From Streptomyces sp. cf386 (GTDB taxonomy: Bacteria; Actinomycetota; Actinomycetes; Streptomycetales; Streptomycetaceae): DNA of 64,000 nucleotides. Under the pieces are notes generated by a model, which searched no databases, was not told the DNA's origin, and worked only from the letters and a program-made list of their open reading frames with translations. Each line of letters opens with the position of its first letter. Positions within the stretch are counted from its first letter, which is position 1. Of the stretch, positions 34,044 through 44,000 are shown in pieces. The stretch spans positions 1 to 64,000 of the forward strand of contig NZ_FNHV01000020.1 in NCBI RefSeq assembly GCF_900103585.1, read 5' to 3'. A program made the translations under genes and the position numbers.

Positions 34044-36124
34044 TCAGTGCGACGCGCTCAGCTCCGGCTCCTTCGTGCGGCTCGGGAGCCCCTCGGTCAG
34101 GTCCTCGATCAGCAGGCGCTTGGCGATCGTGTGGACCGCGGCGCGCAGGTCGGTGCCGGGAGGGCTGCCGATGTCGTCGTGCACCCGTTGTTCGAGCCAG
34201 CCGCCCCACGCCTTGCCGATGATGTCGGCCTCTCGGGCGCCCGCCGCGGTGTGGGAGAGGAAGGAGCCGTCGCGGGTGAGGTAGCCCTCGTCGACCATGC
34301 GGTCGAAGACGGGCAGGAGCACTTCCGGGGGCATGCGACGGCGGGCCGCGATCATCCCGAGATCGGCGTGGCCGACCAGGCGCGTCAGCAGCTCGACCTG
34401 GAACACCGCCCAGGCGCCGGCCACGTCGAGGCGGGTGTCCGAGTCGGCGATGATGCGGCGGGCGGTGTCGGCCCCCAGGCCGCCGATGATCTTCCCGACG
34501 GACGCCTCCAGCACCCGCTGGGCGTTGGCGTCGTGCGGCGAGGCGAACCCGTCGCCCATGTCGGTGGACCCCAGGCGCGCGCTGTCGCGCAGCGGCACCT
34601 GTTTGAGGAACAGGGAGACCACGAAGCCGACCGCCGCGACCGGCACCGTCCACAGGAAGACGGTCTGCAGCGTGTCGGCGTAGGCCTCGACGATCGGGGC
34701 GGCGACGTCCGACGGGAGCGCGTGCAGGCCGTCGGGGCTGGTCGCGGCCCGGGAGACGGCGGCCGGATCGAGGCCGGTGTCCGCGCTCGCGGCTTCGGCG
34801 ACGGCCGCGGTGAGACGGGGGTGAGCGAGTTGGTGTAGATCGTGCCGAAGGCGGCCGTGCCGAACGAACTGCCCAGCGTACGGAAGAAGGTGACCCCGGA
34901 GGTCGCGGTGCCGAGGTCGGCGTAGACGACGGTGTTCTGCACGGCGATCGTCAGGACCTGCATGCACAGGCCGATGCCGGTACCGAGCACGAACATGTAC
35001 AGCGACTCCAGCCAGGCGTTGGAGGACGGCCCCATGAGGGACATCAGGTACAGCCCGACCCCCATCACGAGGGAGCCGACGATCGGGAAGAACCGGTACT
35101 TGCCGGTCTTGCTGACCACGTTGCCGCTGAACACCGAGGCGATGAGCAGCCCCACCACCATCGGCAGCGTCCGCACGCCCGAGATGGTGGCCGAGTCGCC
35201 GTCGACGTACTGCAGATAGGTCGGCAGATACGTCAGCGCGCCGAGCATGGCGAAGCCGACGATGAAGCTGAGCACGGAGCAGACGGTGAAGACCGGGCTG
35301 GCGAACAGCCGCATGGGCAGCATCGGTTCGGCCGCCCGCGTCTCCGCCCAGCAGAACAGGCCGAGCGCGATCGCGCCGCCGACGAACAGGCCGATGATGA
35401 TGCCGGAGCCCCAGGCGTACTCGTTGCCACCCCAACTGGTCGCCAGAATCAGCGCGCTGGCGCCGACCGCGACCAGCCCGATGCCCAGATAGTCGATGAT
35501 GGGCCGGGCGGCCGACTTGACCACCGGGATGGTCCGGGCGGCCGCGATGACGACGATGATCGCGATCGGGACGTTGACGTAGAACGCCCAGCGCCAGGTG
35601 AGATGGTCGGTGAACAGCCCGCCCAGGAGCGGCCCGATCACCGTCGCCACACCGAACACGGCACCGATCGCGCCCTGGTACTTGCCGCGCTCCCGGAGCG
35701 GGATGACGTCCGCGATCAACGCCATCGCCGTCACCATCAGACCGCCGGCCCCGACCCCCTGCATCGCCCGCCAGACGATCAGCAGCGTCATGTTGGAGGC
35801 CAGACCGCACAGGAACGAGCCCGTGATGAACACGATCGCGGAGACCTGGAAGACCACCTTGCGGCCGAACATGTCGCCGAACTTGCCGACCAGGACCGTC
35901 GCGACGGTCTCCGCGAGCAGGTACGACGTCACCACCCACGACATGTGCTCGGCGCCGCCCAGGTCCGACACGATCGTCGGCAGCGCCGTGCCCACGATCG
36001 TCTGGTCGAGTGCCGCGAGCAGCATCCCCAGCATGATCGTCACGAAGACGACATTGCGGTGACGCTTGTCCAGCACGGGTGGCTGGGAGGCGGCGGGCGG
36101 AACGGATTCCTCGGCGAGCGTCAC
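34044..36124 (-). pseudogene. DHA2-type MFS drug exporter interrupted by a one-base frameshift
   Basis: A GTG at 36124 starts a 14-TM exporter. Motif A is GKFGDMFGRK, with GVATVIGPLLGGLFTDHLTWRWAFYVNVP in the middle. Reading is clean to ...FGTIYTNSLTP, then shifts. The expected continuation (PRLTAAVAEAASADTGLD, a final membrane helix VFLWTVPVAAVGFVVSLFLK, and a cytoplasmic tail of about 150 residues) is in the next frame and runs to 34044. One C is missing from a C run on the coding strand (five Gs at 34817-34821 on +). Restoring it gives about 693 residues. The tail looks like a winged-helix/MarR-like fold. The shift may be real or a sequencing error. Confidence 0.8.
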
Positions 36125-36233
36125 GGCCCGACGATCACAGCGGTGCGGAGACGGCGCATGCGGGAACGGTCCGCCCGGGTGCCGTGCGGATGCCGCTCAC
36201 CCTGGGCGCGTCCGTGCTGCTCCTTACTGCTTC

Positions 36234-37007
36234 CTACTGATCTCTCGGGTTCCTGCGCAGCAGATACGTGTCCATGATCCAGCCCTTGCGCTCACGCGCC
36301 TCGGCACGCAGCCGCTCGATCCGGGGCGCCGCCTCGACGATCGGGCCCGAGGCGAGAATCTCGTCCGGGGTGCCGATGTAGGCACCCCAGTAGATGTCGA
36401 TGTCCTGGTCGGCGTACCGCCGGAAGGTCTGATGGGCGTCGAGCATCACGACCACGTCGTCCACGCCCTCGGGGAAGCCCTCGGCCAGCCGCCGACCGGT
36501 CGTGATCTGCACGGGCCGGGCGATCCGGTTGAGCCCCGTCCGATGCCGGGCGACGAGCGCCGAGACACTGCTGATGCCGGGCACGACGTCGTACTCGAAG
36601 TCCACCGCGCCCTTGTCCAGGACCTCCTCCAGGATCCCGAGCGTGCTGTCGTACAGCGCGGGATCACCCCACACCAGGAACGCGCCCGTCTCGTCCTCGC
36701 CCAGCTCCTCGGCGATCATCCGCTCGTAGATCAGGGCGCGGGCACTGCGCCAGTCCCCGACGGCGGGGGAGTAGGCGGCACCGCCCGCGGACCGGTCCCG
36801 CTCCGGGTCCCGCGCCTCCACGATCCGATACGTCCCGTCCGATATGTGCGCGTCCAGCAGGTCCCGGCGCAGCTGCGTGAGGTCCGCCTTCACCTCGCCC
36901 TTGTCGAGGATGAAGAAGACGTCCGTACTGCGCAGCGCCCTGACCGCCTGCAGCGTGAGCTGCTCGGGGTCGCCCGCTCCGATACCGATGACATGAATCT
37001 TTCGCAC
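36234..37007 (-). CDS. cobF: precorrin-6A synthase (deacetylating)
   Basis: 257 residues from a GTG at 37007 (a longer reading from 37025 is possible). The tetrapyrrole-methylase N-terminus is VRKIHVIGIGAGDPEQLTLQAVRAL, the second glycine loop FLVWGDPALYDSTLGILEE, and VVPGISSVSALVARH follows. CobF methylates C-1 of precorrin-5 and releases acetate in aerobic cobalamin synthesis. It is isolated from other cob genes here, as is common in Streptomyces. Confidence 0.9.
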   Translation of the reverse strand: MRKIHVIGIGAGDPEQLTLQAVRALRSTDVFFILDKGEVKADLTQLRRDLLDAHISDGTYRIVEARDPERDRSAGGAAYSPAVGDWRSARALIYERMIAEELGEDETGAFLVWGDPALYDSTLGILEEVLDKGAVDFEYDVVPGISSVSALVARHRTGLNRIARPVQITTGRRLAEGFPEGVDDVVVMLDAHQTFRRYADQDIDIYWGAYIGTPDEILASGPIVEAAPRIERLRAEARERKGWIMDTYLLRRNPRDQ

Positions 37008-37131
37008 ACCCCGAGTCTGCCCCACGCCACTGACAACGCGGGCATCGCGTCCGAGGTCGGGGCACGTTTGCGAGTGCCGGGCCGCTCCCTCGGGGCAGGG
37101 GCCCGGGGGCGGGGTCGGGCCGCGCTCGCCC

Positions 37132-37647
37132 TCACCCCCGCAGCCGCGGCGCCCGTGCCCTCGCGTCCACGGCCCCGGCGTCCCGCTCCACGTCCCCCGC
37201 CACCGACCGAGCCCACTCTGCGAGCCCGCTCAGGTCCATCCCGTACGGCTGCGCGCGCCCCGAGGTCGACGCCCACTCCTCGACCGCCCCGGCGCCGCGC
37301 CGCAGCAGCCGCGCCCCGCCCGTCACATTGCCCCGGGCCGCGTGGGTGAGGCCCACCGCGAGCTGGGCGAGGCCCCGCCACAGGGCCCGCTCCTCGTCGG
37401 GGCCCGTCTTCCAGGCGTCCTCGAAGACCTCGTGCGCGTGGAAGGGCTTCCCCGCGTCGAGCAGCTCCTGCGCCTCAGTGACGCTCTGCTCGGGGGCGCG
37501 CACGACCCCCTCGGGCTGCCGCTCCACACCCTCCGCGCCGTATGGCAGGGGCCGCCCGAGCCCGTCCCGCGGTCGGGCGTTGCGAGCCCGCCCCTCGTCG
37601 TCCCGGTCCCGCGCACCGGCCGGCCTGTCTGAGGATGTACTGCCCAT
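37132..37647 (-). CDS. DUF309-domain protein
   Basis: 171 residues. A polar Arg/Asp-rich N-terminus (1-55) is followed by the DUF309 helical core: EAQELLDAGKPFHAHEVFEDAWK, LWRGLAQLAVGLTHAARGN and GGARLLRRGA. The conserved His-Glu pair in FHAHEVFE is intact. The function of the family is unknown. A gap of about 124 bp separates it from cobF. The N-terminal extension could be an over-long start, but no closer ATG/GTG with a ribosome site was found. Confidence 0.7.
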   Translation of the reverse strand: MGSTSSDRPAGARDRDDEGRARNARPRDGLGRPLPYGAEGVERQPEGVVRAPEQSVTEAQELLDAGKPFHAHEVFEDAWKTGPDEERALWRGLAQLAVGLTHAARGNVTGGARLLRRGAGAVEEWASTSGRAQPYGMDLSGLAEWARSVAGDVERDAGAVDARARAPRLRG

Positions 37648-37748
37648 ACGTCGATTGTCCCGCCCTGCCCCGGCCCTCTGCGAAGCGGCCCCCGACGTGG
37701 GGTAAAGTGCTGTTTGCGCGATCACGCGGTTCACCGTGTGAGACGCAC

Positions 37749-37822
<74 letters not shown>

Positions 37823-37829
37823 CGGTGCG

Positions 37830-37868
37830 AAGGGTCTTCGCAGGCAACAGCCTGGGAGGGCCCTTTTT
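37830..37868 (+). terminator. Rho-independent terminator of tRNA-Pro
   Basis: A bipartite hairpin: outer arms AAGGG...CCCTT and a perfect inner stem CAGGC-AACA-GCCTG (37841-37854), ending in five Ts (37864-37868). It starts 8 nt after the tRNA and isolates it from the downstream PKS gene. Confidence 0.8.
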
Positions 37869-38054
37869 GCGTCTGGGTCGTCTCCGCCGCTCCCGTGTGG
37901 ACCGTTCCTCTGTGTGCACCCCTCCTTTGTCCGCCCCGCCCGGTCCTCCCCCCCCCGCACGCCGTATTCGTAGCGTGGTCAAGGGACTTGGCAGAATGGG
38001 CGGCGGCGTAGATCGGACCGACACGGTGCGGACGCCCGACGGGCGGGAGGCTCA

Positions 38055-41000
38055 ATGGGGGCAGGGGAAGCGGTCGGGGTTCGGTCTGTGGCGGAGTTGC
38101 TCGCCGGGAACGCGTTACGGCAGGGCGAGAAGGTCGCGTTCGAGGACGACCGGCGCGGTGTGAGCTGGGCCGAACTGGAGCGCCGGACCGCCGGGTTGGC
38201 GGTCGGACTCGGGGTCGGCCGCGGCGAGCGCGTGGCGTTCTGCCTGGACAACAGTGTGGAACTGGTCGAAGGCCTGCTGGCCACGGTGCGGGCCGCCGCG
38301 GTCGGTGTGCCGCTGAGTCCGCGCGGTACCGACGCCGAGCTCTCGGCGCTGCTGGCCGACTGCGATCCGTCCGTCATCGTCACCGACCTGCGCCGGCTGC
38401 CGCGGATCGCCGGGTTGACCGCCGGGCGCGCGCCCCGCCTGGTGGTGACCGGCGACGGCGCGGCACCGGACGACGTCGGCCGCTTCGAGGATCTCGCCGC
38501 CGGGCACCCGTCCGCCCCTCGCGACGACCTCGGGCTGGACGAGCCCGCATGGCTCCTCTACACGTCCGGCACCTCCGGAACGCCCAGGGCCGCCGTGTCG
38601 AGCCAGCGGTCCGCGCTGTGGTCGTCGGTCGCCTGCTACGTGCCGCGGCTCGGCCTGTCGGAGGCGGACCGGCTGCTGTGGCCGTTGCCGCTCGCGCACA
38701 CGTACGCCCACTCGCTGTGCGTGCTGGGCACGACCGTGGCCGGGGCCAGCGCGCGGATCACCGCGGCGGCGGATCCGGCCGAACTGGTCCGGCTGATCGG
38801 CGAGTTCGAACCGACCGTGCTGGGCGGCGTGCCGCTCACCTACCGCCAGTTGCTCGACGCCGGCCTCGGTGCGGTGCCCTCGCTGCGGCTGTGCGTCACC
38901 GCGGGCGCGCCCAGTGAACCGGACCTGCGGGACGAGGTGGAGACGCGGTTCGGCGCCCCCCTCCTCGACGGCTACGGCAGCACCGAGACCTGCGGCAAGA
39001 TCGCCATGGAGACGGTGCGCGGGCCGAGGGTGCGCGGGAGCAGCGGACCGCTCGTTCCCGGCATGGAGGTCCGGCTGGTCGATCCCGAGAGCGGTCGGGA
39101 CGTGGCCGGCGCGGAGGGGGAGATCTGGGTCCGCGGTCCCGGCGTCATGCTGGGCTACCACGACCGCCCCGAGGCGACCGCCGCTGCCGTGTCCGACGGC
39201 TGGTACCGCACCGGCGATCTGGGGCTGCTCGCCGAGCACGGGTGTCTGACGGTCACGGGCCGGGTGAACGACCGGATCGTGCGCGGCGGCGAGAACGTCG
39301 ACCCGGCCGAGGTCGAGCAGGTGCTGCTCGGCCTGCCCGGAGTGCGGGACGCGGCTGTGGTGGCACGGGCCCATCCGCTGCTCGGCGAGGTGCCGGTGGC
39401 GTTCGTCGTCCCGGCGGACCAGACGGTCGAGGCGGCAGCTGTGCTGCGCGCCTGCGCCGCCGTGCTCTCCGCGCACAAGGTGCCCGAGGAGGTCCTGTTC
39501 ACGCCCGCCGTGCCGCGCACCGCCGGGGGCAAGCCGCGACGGGCCGTACTGCGCGAGACGCTCGCCGAACGCCCGGCCGAGCCGGCGCTCGCGCGGCTGT
39601 CCGGCCGGACGCCCGGCGAGCGACGGGCCGCGCTGACCGACCTAGTGTGCGAGGAGACCGCGACGATCCGTGGGACGGCCGCCGATCCCGGCACCGCGTT
39701 CGCCGATCTGGGTCTGACCTCGATGGACGCGATGTCCCTGTGGCACCGGCTCAGCCTGCGCACCGGACTGCGGCTGCCCGCGACGCTGGTCTGGGACCAC
39801 CCGACCCCGGCCGCGGTCGCCGCCCACCTCGACGCCCGGCTGCACGGCGGCGCCCCCACGACGGCTCTCCCACGCCGCGGGCCGGCCGCCGAACCGGTGG
39901 CGATCGTGGCCGTCGGCTGCCGCTACCCGGGCCAAGTGAGCTCGCCCGAGGAGCTGTGGCGGCTGGTGGCCGACGGCGTGGACGCCACCGGCGAGTTCCC
40001 CGTCGACCGCGGCTGGGACCTCGACGCCCTGCATGATCCCGACCCGGACCGGATCGGCACCACGTACACCCGTCGTGGCGGCTTCCTGCACGACGCGGCG
40101 GACTTCGACCCGCTGTTCTTCGGCATCTCCCCGCGGGAGGCCCTGGCCACGGATCCCCAGCAGCGGCTGCTGCTGGAGGTTGCCTGGGAAACCGTGGAAC
40201 GCGCGGGCATTCCGGCGCCGTCGCTGCGCGGCAGCAGCACCGGCGTGTTCGTCGGCCTGATGCACGCCGGCTACGGCAGCGGGGTGTCGCCGCACGAGCT
40301 GGAGTCGCACATAGGCATCGGCTCGGCGGGCAGTGTGGCGTCCGGCCGGATCTCCTACGTCCTGGGCCTGCGCGGCCCCACCATGACCGTGGACACGGCC
40401 TGTTCGTCCTCGCTGGTCGCGATGGACCTGGCCGCCACGGCGCTGCGGGCCGGTGAGTGCACCCTCGCGCTGGCCGGCGGGGTGACGGTGCTGTCGAGCC
40501 CGCACCCGTTCGTCGCGTTCAGCCGTCAGCGGGCGCTGTCGCCCGACGGCCGGTGCCGCTCGTTCGCGGCGGGCGCCGACGGTACGGCGTGGGCGGAGGG
40601 CGTGGGCCTGGTCATGCTGGAGAAGCTGTCGGACGCCCGCCGTAACGGCCACCCGGTGCTGGCCGTGCTGCGCGGCTCGGCGGTGAACTCCGACGGCGCG
40701 TCGAACGGTCTGACCGCCCCCAACGGCGAGGCCCAGCGCGAGCTGATCCACCTGGCACTGGCGGACGCCGGACTGCGCCCGGCCGACGTGGACGTCGTCG
40801 AGGGACACGGCACGGGGACCGCGCTCGGCGACCCGATCGAGGCGGGCGCCGTGCTGGCCACCTACGGCCAGGACCGCGACCCCGCCGACCCGGTGTGGCT
40901 GGGCTCGGTCAAGTCGAACCTCGGGCACACCCAGGCCGCGGCCGGAGTGGCCGGCGTGATCAAGATGATCGAGGCCATGCGGCACGGCGAACTGCCCGCC

Positions 41001-44000
41001 TCGCTGTACGCGGACGAGCCGTCGCCGCACGTGGACTGGTCCACCGGCGCCGTGCGCCTGCTCGACCGGGCGCGCTCCTGGCCGCAGCGCGAGAGGCCGC
41101 GCCGGGCGGCGATCTCCTCCTTCGGCATCGGCGGCACCAACGCCCACGTGATCATCGAGGAGCCGTCGGACGTCGATGCCGGTGTCGAGGGCGGCAAGGG
41201 TTCCGGTGCCGATACCGGCGACCGCGTCGGCCAAGGCTCGGCCGAGCCCGCGGGCCCCTGGCCCGTCGTCCCCTGGCTGGTCAGCGGCAGCGACGAGGCC
41301 GGGCTGCGCGCCCACGCCGGGAGGCTGGCGGACGCGCTGGCCGACGCGACCGACGAGAGCGTGCTGGACATCGCGTACTCCCTGGCCACCACCAGGACAC
41401 CGCTGTCCCGCCGCGCGGCCGTACTGGCCACCGACGCCGAAGGACTGATTGCCGGACTGCGCGACCTGGCGGGCGGAGCCGACAACCCGGCCCTGCACCG
41501 GAGCACCGTGCGGGCCCATCCACGGCTGGCGCTGCTCTGCGCGGGCCAGGGCGCGCAGCGGCCCGGCATGGGCCGTGAACTGGCGGCTGCCTTTCCGGTG
41601 TTCGACGCGGCCTTCACCGAGCTGTGCGAGGCGTTCACACCATGGCTCGACCGGCCGTTGTGGGAGGTGATCGACGCACCCGACGGCAGCCTCCTGGACC
41701 GCACCGACTACGCGCAGCCCGCGCTGTTCGCCTTCGAGGTCGCCCTGCACACACTGCTCGCCGAGTGGGGCGTACGACCGGACTTCCTGGTCGGCCACTC
41801 GGTGGGTGAGCTGGCCGCCGCCCATATCGCGGGGGTGTTCTCCCGCGCCGACGCGGTACGGCTGGTGGCGGCGCGCGGCCGTCTGATGGCGGCCCTGCCC
41901 GGCGGCGGAGCGATGATCGCGGTGCGCGCGCCGCTGACCGAGGTGGCGCCCCTGCTCGACGACGCCGCGGGGCCCGGCCGCGTCGCTGTGGCGGCGGTCA
42001 ACGGACCGGAGGCCGTGGTGCTCTCCGGTGACGAGGACGCGGTGACCGCGCTGGCCGCCCGCGTCGGCCGCCCGACCACCCGGCTGCGGGTGAGCCATGC
42101 CTTCCACTCGCCGCTGCTCGACCCGATGCTGGCCGAGTTCCGCGCGGTCGCCGAATCGGTTGCCTACCGGCGCCCGTCCGTCCCCGTGCTGTCCACGCTG
42201 ACCGGTCGTGCCGAGACGGACGCGCTCGCCACCGCCGACCACTGGGTACGCCAGGCACGCGAGACGGTGAGGTTCGCCGACGCGATGGGCGGACTGGTCG
42301 CTGCGGGGGTGACGGCGTTCGTCGAGGCCGGCCCCGCGCCCGCGCTCAGTGTGTCGGCCGAGGAGTGCGTCGGGCAGGACGCGGGCACGGTGGTCACCTC
42401 ATGTGCCGACGTAGGCGGAGCGCTGGCGGCGCTGGCCGCGCTGCATGCGCACGGCGTGCCGGTGGACTGGCAGGCGGTGTACGCGGGCAGCGGTGCCCGC
42501 CCTCACCGCCCCCTTCCCACGTATCCGTTCCAGCGGCAGCGCTACTGGCTGGACGCCGTCCGACACCGGGTCACGGCCGGCCATCCGCTGGTGGGGGAGC
42601 CGCAGCCGGACGCCGACGGGCCCGGAATCCGGCACACCGGAGTGCTGTCCCCCGCTCGCCTCCCCTGGCTCGCCGACCATGTGATCGGCGATCGGGTACT
42701 GGCGCCCGCAACGCTGTTCGCCGAGCTGGCCTGCCGCGCCGCCGGCACCTCCGAAGCCGTCCGGCTGGCCGAACTGGCCTTCAGGGAGCCGCTGTTGCTG
42801 CCCCCGTCGGATCCCGTACGGGTTCAAGTGGTCGCCGGTGCGGCGGACCAGCAAGGGCACCGCCCGGTCACCATCTGGGCCCGCCCGGCCGACACCGCCG
42901 AGCCCTGGACCCGGCATGCCACCGCGACGATCGCCCCGGCCGGTCCTCCGCCCGCTCTCGCGTCCGGGACATGGCCGCCCGAGGGCGCCGAGGAGATCCC
43001 GGTCGACTACGCACGGCTCGCCGCGTACGGCCATGACTACGGCCCGGCGTTCCGTGCGGTGACGGCACTTTGGCGCCGGGACACGGACCTCTTCGCCGAG
43101 CTGACGCTCCCGCCCCGGGAGGCGGCGACCGCCGGGTCGTACACCCTGCATCCCGCCCTGTTCGACGCGGCGCTGCACGCCGCCCTGCTGGCCCGCCAAC
43201 CGGACGAACCGCGCGCCCCGCTCACCTGCACCGGCGTGACCGTGTACGCGACCGGCGCCACCGCCGCACGGGCACACCTGCAACGGCTCGGCCCGGACGA
43301 GCTCCGCGTCACCCTCACCGACCCGGCCGGCCGTCCGCTGGCCGTCGTCGAGTCGGTGATCACCCGGCCGATCCCCGCGCAGGCGGCGGGCGCCAGGCCG
43401 TTCAGGATGACCTGGAGGCCCGCCACCCCTGCCAACCCCGCCACTCCCGTCGGCGGCACCGACTCGGATCACGAACTGCTCGACGTGGCACACCTGTCCG
43501 CCGCCCAGCCCGAAGGCACCAACCTCCCCGGTCGCGTAAAGGGCCTGGTCACGGCCGTGTTGGAGCGGGTACGCGAGTGGACGTCGCAGGCGCGACCGGG
43601 CCGACTGCTGGTGCTCACGCACAACGCCACCGGCGATGATCCCGACCTGGCCGAGGCCGCGGTGGCCGGACTCGTGCGCAGCGCCCAGTCCGAGCATCCC
43701 GGCCGGATCGTGCTGGTCGACCGCCGCGGCGCCGCCGCTTCGCCGGAGGTCCTGGACGCGGCGCTGCGGACCGGCGAACCGCAGGTCGCCCTGCACAACG
43801 GCGGCGTTCTGGTGCCGAGGCTGACCGTCGCGGATCCGCCGTCCGCCGCGCCGCCCGAGCCGGATCCCGAAGGGACGGTGCTGATCACCGGCGGCACCGG
43901 CGCGCTGGCCGCGAGCCTCGCCCGCTACCTCGTGGCCGAACGCCGGGTCCGGCACCTGTTGCTGGCGAGCCGCAGCGGTCGTATCCCGGCGTGGGCGGCG

